Made by a program: the position numbers and the translations under genes
Notes under the pieces: model-generated
What the model was told of the DNA's origin: nothing
Seen by the model: only the letters and a program-made list of their open reading frames with translations
Database searches by the model: none
In this document: positions 46,096 through 55,689 of the stretch, piece by piece
Position numbering within the stretch: the first letter of the stretch is position 1
How the letters are laid out: every line of letters starts with the position of its first letter
Assembly (NCBI RefSeq): GCF_036226525.1
Contig: NZ_CP108487.1
Span: 3,534,001 to 3,598,000, forward strand
Direction: 5' to 3'
DNA from: Kribbella sp. NBC_01245
GTDB taxonomy: Bacteria > Actinomycetota > Actinomycetes > Propionibacteriales > Kribbellaceae
Length of the DNA stretch: 64,000 bases

Positions 46096-48318
46096 TCACC
46101 CCGCGGTGAGCGTACGGCCGCACCCGGCCAGGTTTACAGTCACCGGACCATCCGTGGCCACCTCGATGTCAGCCGCGCAGGTCAGCCCCGCGCGGGCCGG
46201 ATCCACGGTCACCGCTCCGACGTTCGTCAGGTTGAGGTGCAGTCGATCCTGCTTCGGCGCCGTGATTTCCTGGCCCGGACGCTTCCGCTGGAACACGTAG
46301 GGATACGGGTTCGTCGGATACACGCCCTGCCCGGACTCGGTCGCGACCGGGGCCGGGTCCGCCTTGCCGAGACCGGACGACACCGCGTCGACGCTGCCGA
46401 TCGGGGGCCCGCTGGTATCACGCACCTTGAGGCCGGACAGCCAGTAGGCGTGGTCAGCGTTCAGCCCGACCTGGGGCTGGCTCATCTCCTCGTTCACGAC
46501 GTACGTGACGTGCGCGGGATCGGTGACGACACGGCGGCCGGTGAAGAAGTCGACCGCCTGGGTGGCGTCGTCGAGCAGCAGCAAGCCGACCGCCGCGTGC
46601 TCGGCACCGATGAACGAATACGCCTCGTACTCGTAGTTCAGCTCGTCCAGACGCTTGAAGATCGCCGCCGCACCCTTGTCACCGGAGTACTGACACGCCT
46701 CGTCGTTGACCGACTGCAGTGACAAGGAGGGGACGTGCCGCAGCGATGGCGCCACATGGACGATGGCCGACGCCTCCCCACCCGGAACCGGACCGCCCGG
46801 GACCATCAGCACTCCGCCGGACGGGCATGGCACGATGGGCAAGATCGCCTCGAACAGATCCGGGAACATCGACGCCAGCTTGTACGTGCCGTACCCACCC
46901 ATCGAGCCGCCCATCAACGCCGTGTTCGATGGATCGAGGTGATAGGCACGCGCGATGTCGGCCCACGCCTCGAAGATGTCGGCAGCGGCTTGCCCGTAGT
47001 AGAAGTACGACGGTCCGCGGCCTTCCGGCATGAGGATGATCGATCCGCCCTCACGCTCTCCCAGTTGGGTCAGCATGTGACTGGCCTGGTAGCTGTTCTC
47101 GGTCGAACCCGAGCCGTGCAACATGATCGTGAGGCCATAACCGGCGGACGGCACCAGCCTGGCCGGCAGGTAGATGCTGTAGCTCTGTAACTGCCCCGCG
47201 CGGTCCGGGGCGCACCCCTGGGCACAGTTCTCCGTCTGCAACGAGGCCGCCGATCCGCGGCCCTGCTGATCCTCGAAGTGGCTGGCATAGATACGGTTCA
47301 TCACACCGCTGGTAGGAGCACCACCACGTTTGCCCCGCAGCTCGTCATCGACACGCGACGCGAGCTTCACGAAGTCGACCGTGGCGAAGAACGGCGAGAT
47401 ATCACCCGCGGCCAAGGCCTCGCTCTGCTGCTTCTCCCGGATCTGCTTGACCTGAGTGCCGACCAGCGGCTCGTCGTACCGAAAGCCGACATTGAAGAAC
47501 GCTGACGGGGTCAGCCCGCTCGCGCCACCGGGGTGCCTCTCGTCGGCCACCGCCTGCGGGATGAGGTAGCGGCCGGCGGCACGGTCCCAAAGACCGGTGG
47601 CCGCAGCCACCCGGACTCCGGTCTGTCCGCGCGGGTCGAAGATCCCATACGGGATCTGCACGTCGACCTGCCGGCGCTGCGGACTCACCGAGACACCCAC
47701 CGCCGGATACGGGATGCGCTGTCCCGTCGCGGCGTTCACCGCGTCCCCGGACGAGCCGTGCACGGTGACGAACACCTGGCCGGGGGCGCGCGTGTTGGCA
47801 CCGTGCGGCATGGCACGCAGCAGCGGCGAATCACCCAGGGCGATCGTCGTCGCGACGAGCTCCGGGTCCAGCATCGTGTTGTACGTCAGCCGGACGACCA
47901 TTGCCTCGCGCAACGGACGCAACCTGATCTCGACCAGATCGGCCGCGTTCCCGGCGTAGTCCGGGTAGGTAGGGTACGTGTACAGCTCCGATGCGCCCAG
48001 GTCGTCGTACAGGTAGTCCTGGTACAGAAATTCGCCGTCGCGGTAGGCGGAAGCACCCGACACCATCAACGGGGTCGCGCGCCACGGACGGGCATTTTCC
48101 AGCTGCGGTGCGGCGGCCGGCGGGGCGTAGAGGATGTCCGGTCCTGGACGGCCGGGCAAGGTGGCTTTCTGTGTGGTCGCCTCCTGTCTCGTGGCGCCGA
48201 CCGCTGGAGCAGCGCCGACCACCATCGACGCGATCACTACCAGCGCGGTCGCCACGGACAGCCGCCTTCTTGGGACGGCAGCGCCGCGAGCTCCGAGTTG
48301 CTTGTGTGAAAATTGCAT
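46096..48318 (-). CDS. Large secreted alpha/beta-hydrolase, paralogue 1
   Basis: The 740-residue exported protein has a signal peptide (VVIASMVVGAAPAVGATRQ), a roughly 330-residue N-terminal region starting ILYAPPAAAPQLENARPWRA that I cannot assign, a catalytic alpha/beta-hydrolase domain (about 375-590) with nucleophile Ser in LMGGSMGGYGTYKLA and the oxyanion-side motif LTIMLHGSGST, a His near GAEHAAVG, and a C-terminal beta domain ending NLAGCGRTLTAG. The catalytic part resembles S9/feruloyl-esterase-like enzymes. A paralogue lies at 50927-53113. It is probably an esterase that deacylates the glycan. It follows an intracellular hydrolase gene in one operon. Confidence 0.8.
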   Translation of the reverse strand: MQFSHKQLGARGAAVPRRRLSVATALVVIASMVVGAAPAVGATRQEATTQKATLPGRPGPDILYAPPAAAPQLENARPWRATPLMVSGASAYRDGEFLYQDYLYDDLGASELYTYPTYPDYAGNAADLVEIRLRPLREAMVVRLTYNTMLDPELVATTIALGDSPLLRAMPHGANTRAPGQVFVTVHGSSGDAVNAATGQRIPYPAVGVSVSPQRRQVDVQIPYGIFDPRGQTGVRVAAATGLWDRAAGRYLIPQAVADERHPGGASGLTPSAFFNVGFRYDEPLVGTQVKQIREKQQSEALAAGDISPFFATVDFVKLASRVDDELRGKRGGAPTSGVMNRIYASHFEDQQGRGSAASLQTENCAQGCAPDRAGQLQSYSIYLPARLVPSAGYGLTIMLHGSGSTENSYQASHMLTQLGEREGGSIILMPEGRGPSYFYYGQAAADIFEAWADIARAYHLDPSNTALMGGSMGGYGTYKLASMFPDLFEAILPIVPCPSGGVLMVPGGPVPGGEASAIVHVAPSLRHVPSLSLQSVNDEACQYSGDKGAAAIFKRLDELNYEYEAYSFIGAEHAAVGLLLLDDATQAVDFFTGRRVVTDPAHVTYVVNEEMSQPQVGLNADHAYWLSGLKVRDTSGPPIGSVDAVSSGLGKADPAPVATESGQGVYPTNPYPYVFQRKRPGQEITAPKQDRLHLNLTNVGAVTVDPARAGLTCAADIEVATDGPVTVNLAGCGRTLTAG

Positions 48319-48366
48319 TTACGGCTCCTTTTCGTACAGTGCGGTGCGGACACCCCGACGGGCCAG

Positions 48367-49617
48367 TCAGGCGAACAGGTGGTCGAAGACCTGCCGTTCG
48401 GCGCTCAAAGTGGAGTACAGCTTGCGGAAACGCTCTTCGTGATCGCGGGACCGGGAGCAATAGGTCCGCAGCCCGCGCAGGACGTCCGTGCGTTCCTCCT
48501 CGAGTTCCGCGGAATCCACCACACCGCTTCCCAGTCCGATCCAGTCGGCCCCCTGGTAGCGATCGGCCAACTGCTCGAGCTTCGCCGCGGTCAGCTGGCC
48601 CGGCTCGACCGGACGCTCGAAACACTCCGCCATCAAGCCGTCGACGGCTACCCTGACGCTGTAGCGGAAGTGGCCGATGTCCGGATCCGGAGCGCCCTCA
48701 TCGAGGATCATCACCAGCCAGCGGCGCTCGTGATCCGGCGGAGCGAGCACCACCTCTGGCTCGGCGTTCACATCCACCATCGGAGGTGTGCCCGCCGGGA
48801 TGTCCAGCACCCGGACCTCGACCTCGCCGTCGTCCAGCAGATCCAGCAGGCGCAGCCTCACGGCCTCCGCGGCCGCTCCCTGACAGACCACCGCAGGATC
48901 CACGGGATACATCGCCGGCGCACCCGCTATAACCCGATCGGTGAACGGCCCACCCACTTGGGGATACGGGACAAGGACATCGGCCGTCGTGAACCACACT
49001 GCGACCCGGCAGGTGATCCGGTTGAGATGTGCCAGCGGCGAAGCGGCCAGCATCCGCGGATCGGCAGCGCCGCCGTACTGCGCCAGCAGCTCGTCCAGCA
49101 GCTTGTCCGTGTCCGCGTTCCCGGCGAACGCCATCGCGGTCGTCGTACCGTCCGGCCGCAACGACGAGATCGTCGACCGGTCGTAGTCCCAGCAGGACAC
49201 CTCGTAGGGCAGGTTCACCGGCGGGACGGCCGGAAACGCGCCGGCCAACGGGAAGGTCGCCGCGGCGGTCATCAGTGTCATGTAGCCGCCGGCGCTGCCT
49301 CCAGTGATCGCGACACGCGCATCGTCGACGTACGAGAGCCGGCGGGCCACGCGCAGCAGGGCGGCATCCATGCCGAGCCCACGGCAGAGTGGGTTCGGGC
49401 CCGGCCATACGGCGCCCTCTTCTGGTGTGGCGGGCGTGACCACGACCCATCCGTGCTTGGTGAACTGCTCGGCTGCGGTGGCCTCGGCCTCGTAGCCGGC
49501 GACGTAGATCAGCGGCCGGGGCGCCAGATCGTTGTCCGGACGGTAGATCCTGCCGGCACCCTGCATCGCCAAGCCGCGGCCGTCACGCCAACGGAAAGGA
49601 ATTTCGTCGGTCTCCAT
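48367..49617 (-). CDS. Intracellular alpha/beta-hydrolase (prolyl-oligopeptidase-like)
   Basis: The 416-residue protein lacks a signal peptide. It has the hydrolase fold with RPLIYVAGYEAEATAAEQF (first strand and oxyanion region), the nucleophile elbow VAITGGSAGGYMTLMTA, and VAVWFTTADVLVPYPQVG, where the acid Asp is expected. Its C-terminal 120 residues are helical and unassigned. It is likely an esterase or acyl-transferase acting on imported acylated oligosaccharides, complementing the secreted hydrolase encoded 48 bp downstream. Operator E and a promoter lie just upstream. Confidence 0.8.
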   Translation of the reverse strand: METDEIPFRWRDGRGLAMQGAGRIYRPDNDLAPRPLIYVAGYEAEATAAEQFTKHGWVVVTPATPEEGAVWPGPNPLCRGLGMDAALLRVARRLSYVDDARVAITGGSAGGYMTLMTAAATFPLAGAFPAVPPVNLPYEVSCWDYDRSTISSLRPDGTTTAMAFAGNADTDKLLDELLAQYGGAADPRMLAASPLAHLNRITCRVAVWFTTADVLVPYPQVGGPFTDRVIAGAPAMYPVDPAVVCQGAAAEAVRLRLLDLLDDGEVEVRVLDIPAGTPPMVDVNAEPEVVLAPPDHERRWLVMILDEGAPDPDIGHFRYSVRVAVDGLMAECFERPVEPGQLTAAKLEQLADRYQGADWIGLGSGVVDSAELEEERTDVLRGLRTYCSRSRDHEERFRKLYSTLSAERQVFDHLFA

Positions 49618-49642
49618 GACCGGAAGCTAGCACCGGTCCGGA

Positions 49643-49664
49643 ACTTTGACAACGTGAACATTTT
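49643..49664. promoter_or_regulatory. Cluster operator E with overlapping promoter (leftward)
   Basis: ACTTTGACAAC/GTGAACATTTT; the reversed right half is AAAATGTTCAC. On the minus strand the inner TTGTCA (49652-49647) serves as a -35 box followed after 17 bp by TAGCTT (49629-49624), so a bound repressor would block the promoter of the hydrolase operon. Confidence 0.75.
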
Positions 49665-49746
49665 TGCCGGAGAACTCGGCCCCGGCGTTTGTGAGATCGC
49701 TTCAGATCTCACAGCTTCCGGCGTGCGAACGGCGGAAGTGGTCGTG

Positions 49747-50766
49747 TCAGCGGCCGGACGGAAGCCAGGCAGGTGGGACTGTCTGATCCTTGTGCATCTC
49801 GCAGGGAATCAACTCGGCGGGAATCACGACACGCTTCGGCTTCACGGCATAGCCACCGATCCTGGCGAACAAGAGCTCGGCCGCCTGGGTGCCCATGTCC
49901 GCCGCATCGTGGGCAACCACCGCGAGCATCTCCGGGACGAGGTAAGCCAGCTCGAACTCGTCGAATCCGATCACCTCGACCGATCCCCCGCGGCCGGCGA
50001 CCTGCGCAAGGGCGCCGATCGCGGTCCGGTTGTTCAGGGCAAAGATCGCCGTCGGCGGCCGGTGGCGCGCGAGGATCCCCGCGGCGGCCGCAGCGGCCGC
50101 GGCTGGTGTCCGCAGACCGGTCGCCACGACGAGCTCGACACCGGCCCGGTCCGCGACCGTCCGCGCTGCGCGCAACCGCTGGCTCATCGTGTAGAGCCGG
50201 TCGTCCTCGGCGAGGATGGCGATGGACTTGTGCCCGCGCTGGATCAGGAACTCGAGGCCCGCGCGCGCACCACCCGCGTTGTCGGCAAGCACCACGTCGG
50301 TCTTCACACCGGTGGGGGGCCGGTCCACGAAGACAGCCGGTGTTCCCATCTCCATCTCCTCGTTCACGAACGACTGGTCGCCCACCGATGGAACGATGAT
50401 CAGCCCGTCGACGCGGCGTTCGCACATCTCGTGGACAAGCCGGCGCTCCAGGTCGAGATCGCTCTCGGAGCTGGCGGAGATGAGCAGCGAGTCGTTCTTG
50501 CGAGCGACGCTCTCCACCGCGCGGGCCAACATGGAGTAGAACGGGTTGCCGAGGTCTTCGATGACCAGGCCGATACTCGAGGTGGACCGGCCGGACCGTA
50601 GGCTCCGCGCCGCGTCGTTGCGCCGGAAGCCGAGCTTCGCGATGGCCGCGGTCACCCGCTCGGCCGTGGCCGGCTTGACGCTGGGCTCCCGGTTGATCAC
50701 CCGGGACACCGTCTTGACACTGACACCGGCTTCCCGGGCCACGTCGGGCATGGTTGGACGAGACAA
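49747..50766 (-). CDS. LacI-family regulator, likely repressor of the glycan cluster
   Basis: The 339-residue protein starts at TTG 50766, with AAGGAG eight bases upstream; ATG at 50751 is an alternative but would begin inside the HTH lead-in. HTH: TMPDVAREAGVSVKTVSRVI, hinge AARSLRSGRSTSSIGLVIED, effector domain with RGHKSIAILAED, FALNNRTAIGALAQVAG and EVIGFDEFELAYLVPEMLAV. LacI proteins bind palindromes centred on CG, as seen in the seven cluster operators, and it is the only regulator gene inside the cluster. I see no operator copy upstream of its own gene, so it may be expressed constitutively. Confidence 0.9.
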   Translation of the reverse strand: MSRPTMPDVAREAGVSVKTVSRVINREPSVKPATAERVTAAIAKLGFRRNDAARSLRSGRSTSSIGLVIEDLGNPFYSMLARAVESVARKNDSLLISASSESDLDLERRLVHEMCERRVDGLIIVPSVGDQSFVNEEMEMGTPAVFVDRPPTGVKTDVVLADNAGGARAGLEFLIQRGHKSIAILAEDDRLYTMSQRLRAARTVADRAGVELVVATGLRTPAAAAAAAAGILARHRPPTAIFALNNRTAIGALAQVAGRGGSVEVIGFDEFELAYLVPEMLAVVAHDAADMGTQAAELLFARIGGYAVKPKRVVIPAELIPCEMHKDQTVPPAWLPSGR

Positions 50767-50874
50767 GTCGACTACTCCTTCGGCGCGATCATCTTGGTCC
50801 GCGATCACGCACCGAGTGCTGTGTCGCCCCCAATTTGTCCATGATGACAGATGGGAGGTTCTCGCCCAACCATC

Positions 50875-50914
50875 CCGTACGGCGCCTTGTCCGATCGGAC
50901 AAAACGCCGTACGG
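50875..50914 (-). terminator. Long hairpin after the second secreted hydrolase gene
   Basis: CCGTACGGCG pairs with CGCCGTACGG, enclosing a second perfect inverted repeat TTGTCCGATCGGACAA. It lies 13 bp beyond the stop of the 50927-53113 gene. Confidence 0.85.
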
Positions 50915-50926
50915 CGATCGCCAGGG

Positions 50927-53113
50927 TCAGCCGGCCGTGATCGTGCGGCCACATCCGGCGAGCGTGATCGTCACCGAACCATCCGTCGTCACGTTGACCG
51001 CGGCATCGCAGCCGATCCGGGCACGCACCGGGTCAACCGTGACCGCGGACAGGTTGGTCAGCGTCAGGTCGAGGCGATTCTGCACCGGCTGAGCCGAGCC
51101 CGCGGACGGATACTTCCGCTGATAGCTGAATGGATAGAGCACTCCCGGGTACAACCCGGTGCCGGTGTCGGTCGGCACCACCGCCGGATCCGACACCCCG
51201 TAGCCGTAGGAGAATGCCTCGACGCCGCCGGTGGGTACGGCTCGAGCCTTGTCCCGTACGGTCAGACCGGACAACCAGTAGACGTTGCCGGTGGTCAGTC
51301 CAACCTCCGGTTGAGTCATCTCCGCATTGACGACGTAGCTCAGGTGCACCGGGTCGGGCACTCGCCGGTACCTGCTCACGAAGTCGACGATCGGACCGGG
51401 GTTGTACGGCAGCAGGTTCCCGACCAGCAGGTGTTCGGTGGCATAGAACGACCACGCCTCGTACTGGTAGTTCAGCGCGTCGAGTCGCTGGAAGATCGAC
51501 GCCGCGCCGAGCTCGCCAGTGTAGGTGCAGATCGGATCGTTGACCGACTGCAGCGAGAAAGCCGGAACGTGTCGCAGGGACGAAGCGACATGCACGATTG
51601 CCGACGCCTCACCACCGGGCACGTGTCCGCCGGGCGCGTAGAAGACGCCTCCCGTCGGGCACGGCACGACCGGCACGACCGAAGCGAACAGGTCGGGGTA
51701 CGTCGCCGCCAGCTTGTAGCTCCCGTATCCACCCATCGATGTACCAGTGACCACCGTGCTGTCCGGATCGAGGCGATACAGCCGCGCGGCGTCGGCCCAG
51801 GCCTCGAACACGTCCGCCGCGGCCTGGCCGTAGTAGAAGTACGACGGACCGCGCGCCTCGGGCGTGATCACGATGGACCCAGTCCCACGCTCGCCGAGCT
51901 GAATCGCGCCCTGCGATCCCTGGTACTGGTTCGCGGTACCGCCCGACGAGTGCAACATGACTGTCAGACCGTAGCCGGCCGTGGGCAAGGGTTTCGACGG
52001 AATGTAGAGGCTGTAACTCTGCAGCCGGCCCGCTCGTGCCGGAGCGCACGGCTGCGGACAATTCTGAGTTTGCAGGGAGGTCGCGTCACCGCGGCCCTGC
52101 TTCGTCTCGTAGTGGCTGGCGAAGATGCGGTTCATGAAGCCGGTCACCGGGACGCCGGTGTGTTGTCCGGCGAGATCGTCGGTCACCCCGGCCGCTAGCT
52201 TGGTGAAGTCCACCTCGGCGAAGAATGGCGACACGTCGCCCGATCCGAGCACAGAGCTCTGCTGAGACTCCCGCATCCCGACGGTCCCCCCGACCAGCGG
52301 CTCGTCGTACCTGAACCCGGCGTTGTAGAACACCGAGCCGGTCGCCGTACCACCGGGCGGCGTCAGGTAACGGTTGTTCGTGGTGTCCCACAAGCCGGCC
52401 GCTGCCGCGATCCGGACGGCGCTGCGGCCGCGCGGGTCGTAGACGGTGTAGGGCACCCGCACCTCAACCTGCCGACGTACGAGGTCCACCGTGACAGTGG
52501 GAGCCGGTAGGGCCATCGGCTGTCCGGTGGCGGCGTCGACGGCGTCGGCCGTTGTGCCGTATGCGGTGACGAACACCTCGCCCGGCGCCTTGGTGTTGGC
52601 ACTGTGCGGGAAGGCCCGTGTGGCGGCCGACGTCCCGAGCGCGATCGTCGTCCCGACGAGCGCGGGGTCGAGCATCGAGTTGAAGGTGAGCCGGATGGCC
52701 GTCGCATCCGTGAGCGGCTTCAGCCGGATCTCCACGAGATCCGCCGCGTTGCCCGCGTACCCGGGCGCGGCCGGATAGGTGTACGCCGAGGACGCACCGA
52801 GATCGTCGTACAGGAAGTCCTGGTACAGGAACTCGCCATTGCGATAGGCGGACGCGCCGGCCACCAGAATCGGCGCGGCCTGCCAGACACCGGTGTTCTC
52901 CAGTTGCGGAGCAGCCGCCGGCGGCGCGTAGAGGATCTCCGGACCGGGCTGCTGTGCTACCGCCGCCGTAGCGCGTGGACGCACAGGCCGACGACCGTCC
53001 CCCGGTGATGCCGCCGTAGGTAACGCCTGCCCGAGGACGAGGCACCCCACGAGCAGAGCGAGCAAGCGGCGCGCGGCTTGTGCTCTGCCACACGCTCTTC
53101 GTGCGTAGGACAT
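50927..53113 (-). CDS. Large secreted alpha/beta-hydrolase, paralogue 2
   Basis: The 728-residue exported protein parallels the 46096-48318 product throughout: signal peptide (LALLVGCLVLGQALPTAAS), unassigned N-terminal region starting ILYAPPAAAPQLENTGVWQA, FRYDEPLVGG, the elbow VVTGTSMGGYGSYKLA, SLQSVNDPICTYTGELGAAS, and the C-terminal end TLAGCGRTITAG. It is probably an esterase with the same glycan target but a different acyl group or position. It forms its own leftward unit from operator F, ending at a strong hairpin. Confidence 0.8.
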   Translation of the reverse strand: MSYARRACGRAQAARRLLALLVGCLVLGQALPTAASPGDGRRPVRPRATAAVAQQPGPEILYAPPAAAPQLENTGVWQAAPILVAGASAYRNGEFLYQDFLYDDLGASSAYTYPAAPGYAGNAADLVEIRLKPLTDATAIRLTFNSMLDPALVGTTIALGTSAATRAFPHSANTKAPGEVFVTAYGTTADAVDAATGQPMALPAPTVTVDLVRRQVEVRVPYTVYDPRGRSAVRIAAAAGLWDTTNNRYLTPPGGTATGSVFYNAGFRYDEPLVGGTVGMRESQQSSVLGSGDVSPFFAEVDFTKLAAGVTDDLAGQHTGVPVTGFMNRIFASHYETKQGRGDATSLQTQNCPQPCAPARAGRLQSYSLYIPSKPLPTAGYGLTVMLHSSGGTANQYQGSQGAIQLGERGTGSIVITPEARGPSYFYYGQAAADVFEAWADAARLYRLDPDSTVVTGTSMGGYGSYKLAATYPDLFASVVPVVPCPTGGVFYAPGGHVPGGEASAIVHVASSLRHVPAFSLQSVNDPICTYTGELGAASIFQRLDALNYQYEAWSFYATEHLLVGNLLPYNPGPIVDFVSRYRRVPDPVHLSYVVNAEMTQPEVGLTTGNVYWLSGLTVRDKARAVPTGGVEAFSYGYGVSDPAVVPTDTGTGLYPGVLYPFSYQRKYPSAGSAQPVQNRLDLTLTNLSAVTVDPVRARIGCDAAVNVTTDGSVTITLAGCGRTITAG

Positions 53114-53178
53114 GGACGGACTCCTTGTCTGTCTCGGCCGCCCGCTGCGGCCACCTCAGGATCAGACGACGACGCACC

Positions 53179-53200
53179 AAAATGACAACGTGATCAGAGT
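53179..53200. promoter_or_regulatory. Cluster operator F (upstream of hydrolase paralogue 2)
   Basis: AAAATGACAAC/GTGATCAGAGT; the left half is perfect. It lies between the GH3 stop (53229) and the start of the leftward hydrolase gene (53113). Confidence 0.75.
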
Positions 53201-53228
53201 GACTATGGCTACCCCGGACGTCAAGAGT

Positions 53229-55685
53229 TCACGACGATCGTGGCGCCCGGACGCGGCCGCGAATATCGCCGAGACCACGGGCAACGACCAGACCATTGCC
53301 ATCAGCAACTGCGACCCATCCGCCTCGGGCTTGATCCCAGCGCCGGCAGATCCGAGAGTCGATCACTACCCGAGCCGTGACGGTTGCACCCGGCGCGACG
53401 GTGACCGAGGTCCAGCCGGCGAGCCGGATCGGCTCCTCGGTGCCGGCCGGTTCGACGTACACCTGAACAACCTCTCGGCTTTCGCGGATACCGGCGTTGG
53501 TCACCTCGACGGTCACCACCACGTCATCGCCCTCACGTGCGGCGGTGGGCGACCCGTACTCCCATGCGCCGTATCCGAGTCCATGCCCGAACCAGAAGGC
53601 CGGCTCCGGAGCCAGTCCTGCCCAGTGACCTCGGTACCCGATGAAGCGGCCCTCGCGGTAGGTCAGGCGTCCCTCGGACGGTGTCACGGCCCAGGCAGGC
53701 GCCGCTCCGTCCTCGGCCGGGAAGGTCGTCACCAACCGTCCGGCCGGCTCGATATCGCCGAGCAGTGCCGCGGCGACCCCGCGGCCACCTTCCTGACCGG
53801 GCAGTCCGCACCACACGATCGCGTCGACCTCGTCTAGCCACGGCATCAGCACCGGTGTCGCGGCATTGACGACGACCACGGTCCTGCGGGCCCTCGCGGC
53901 GACGGCGGACACCATGGCGTCCTGCGCACCCGGCAGTCTGATCGTGGACTTGTCGATCGACTCGGTCTCCTGCTCCTGTGTGGTTCCGACCACGACGACG
54001 GCCACGTCGGCCGCCGCAGCCGCCGATGCCGCGCGGGCGATCGAGTCGGCATCGTCCGGCGGTACAGAGCGCGCGACCAGCCCCCAGTTGCCATAGACCG
54101 GCCTGTGTGCCTGGAAAGCCGGCCCGACGGCGACGCGAGCCTCTACCAGCGTCCCCGGCGACATCACCACGCGCGCCGTGCTCACCGGCGGCGCCAACGC
54201 TTCCTCACCAAAACACCGGCCAGAAACCCGCAGCGAGAAGGTGATCCGCTCGTCGCCCGCCAGGATCTCCCAGTCCCCCACCCCGATGCCGCCCACCTCG
54301 AGATAGCCGCCGAGCGGGACCAGCGCCCGCAGAAGAATGGTGTCGACGCGGCCGCCGGGCGGATCGGAAATCAGATCCTTGGCCGCGGGACGATGCCCGT
54401 CGACCAGAACACAGCCGTCCTCGGACAGCACGACGCACCGGACCCCAGGCCGACCGGTGACAGGATCCGTGACGACCTCGGGCTGTGCCGCCGGAGGCCG
54501 GTCACGTACTTCGACACCGCCGGCGACGATCAGTCGATCGCCCAGGAGCTCACTCAGCCCTTCGGCGATGCTGACCGTGTACGGCGGCATCACCTCTGCC
54601 GAGCCACCTCCCAGACAGACCGTCTCGATGGCGTGGCGGCCTATCAACGCAACGCGGGAATCCCTGTCCAGCGGAAGCGTCGCGCCGTGGTTGGTCAGCA
54701 CAGTGCACCCGGCCGCGGCCAGTGTCGTGAGTTGTGCACGTCGGCTTTCTGGATCCTGTGTGGAGCGGAGTGGCGGGCCCGAGCCGTCCAGCACCCCCGT
54801 GCGCATTGCCAAGATGAGAAGTCTGACGACGTGCTCGTCGATCACCGATTCCGCCAGCATTCCGGTCTCGACCGCGTTGACGAGGGCAGCGCCCCAGGGG
54901 CCCTCTGGACCCGGCATGACCAGGTCCAGTCCAGCGGTCGCGGACGCGACGTCACTCGTCGTGGCGCCCCAGTCTGAGACGACGAGCCCGTTCCACCCCC
55001 ACTCGTCACGCAGCACGCCGGTCAGCAGGCGCCGGTTCTCCGTGGCGGGCACGCCGCTCACCCGGTTGTACGCCGCCATGATCGACCACGGATCCGCGTC
55101 CTGCACCACGATCTCGAACGGCAGCAGGTAGACCTCGCGCAGCGTCGCCTCATCCATCTCCACACTGACCGTCGTACGCTCGGTCTCGGACTCGTTCGCG
55201 ACGAAGTGCTTCGGACAGGCGCCGATCCCGCGTCGCTGCAGCGCCGAGACATAGGCGGCAGCCAGGCGGCCGGTGAGCAAGGGATCCTCGGAGAAGGCCT
55301 CGAACAGCCGGCCACCCAGGACACTGCGATGCAGGTTGATCGTTGGACCGAGCAACAGATGGACGTTCTGCGCAGCCGCCTCCTCCGCCAGGATCTCGCC
55401 GACAACAGACGCAGTCTGTTCGCTCCAGCTCGCCGCGACAAGTGTGGCGTTGGGCAGCAAGGCGGCGGCCTGCGGCGCGTCGGTTCCCCGTACCCCTGAC
55501 GGGCCGTCCGACATGCGCAGCTCGCGCAGGCCGATCGACTCCTCGGCCGCCACAGTGAAATAGCCGCTGCCGGTCAGCAGCCTGACCTTCGTCCTGAGGT
55601 CGAGCGACGCGGCGAGGTCGCGGCAAGCCTCGACCGCCGGCGCCGACCCCAACCGCTCGTCGCCGGCCGCGCCTGGATTCGCCAT
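53229..55685 (-). CDS. GH3 beta-glycosidase with inserted PA14-like region
   Basis: The 818-residue cytosolic enzyme shows GH3 N-domain motifs (MSDGPSGVRG, ACPKHFVANESETERTTV, AYNRVSGVPATENRRLLTGV) with nucleophile Asp in GLVVSDWGATTSD, a C-domain (VALIGRHAIETVCLGGGSAE), an insertion of about 130 residues with a PA14-like pattern, and a C-terminal Fn3-like domain. Such enzymes release terminal beta-D-glucose, xylose or related sugars. ATG 55685 is chosen because the upstream codons fall in the preceding gene. It follows beta-helix paralogue 3 by 4 bp and is translated with it. Confidence 0.9.
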   Translation of the reverse strand: MANPGAAGDERLGSAPAVEACRDLAASLDLRTKVRLLTGSGYFTVAAEESIGLRELRMSDGPSGVRGTDAPQAAALLPNATLVAASWSEQTASVVGEILAEEAAAQNVHLLLGPTINLHRSVLGGRLFEAFSEDPLLTGRLAAAYVSALQRRGIGACPKHFVANESETERTTVSVEMDEATLREVYLLPFEIVVQDADPWSIMAAYNRVSGVPATENRRLLTGVLRDEWGWNGLVVSDWGATTSDVASATAGLDLVMPGPEGPWGAALVNAVETGMLAESVIDEHVVRLLILAMRTGVLDGSGPPLRSTQDPESRRAQLTTLAAAGCTVLTNHGATLPLDRDSRVALIGRHAIETVCLGGGSAEVMPPYTVSIAEGLSELLGDRLIVAGGVEVRDRPPAAQPEVVTDPVTGRPGVRCVVLSEDGCVLVDGHRPAAKDLISDPPGGRVDTILLRALVPLGGYLEVGGIGVGDWEILAGDERITFSLRVSGRCFGEEALAPPVSTARVVMSPGTLVEARVAVGPAFQAHRPVYGNWGLVARSVPPDDADSIARAASAAAAADVAVVVVGTTQEQETESIDKSTIRLPGAQDAMVSAVAARARRTVVVVNAATPVLMPWLDEVDAIVWCGLPGQEGGRGVAAALLGDIEPAGRLVTTFPAEDGAAPAWAVTPSEGRLTYREGRFIGYRGHWAGLAPEPAFWFGHGLGYGAWEYGSPTAAREGDDVVVTVEVTNAGIRESREVVQVYVEPAGTEEPIRLAGWTSVTVAPGATVTARVVIDSRICRRWDQARGGWVAVADGNGLVVARGLGDIRGRVRAPRSS

Positions 55686-55689
55686 GTCC

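Noticed and set aside
48290..48366. Eighth cluster operator upstream of the secreted hydrolase gene
   Set aside because: GAAAATTGCATTTACGG resembles the motif only weakly and lacks the CG-centred palindrome; this gene is served by operator E.
48313..50601. 762-codon plus-strand open frame
   Set aside because: Antisense shadow of the hydrolase and LacI genes; composition is that of a non-coding frame.
50770..50870. Autoregulatory operator of the cluster LacI gene
   Set aside because: Only partial resemblance (GCGATCACGC) without the second half-site.
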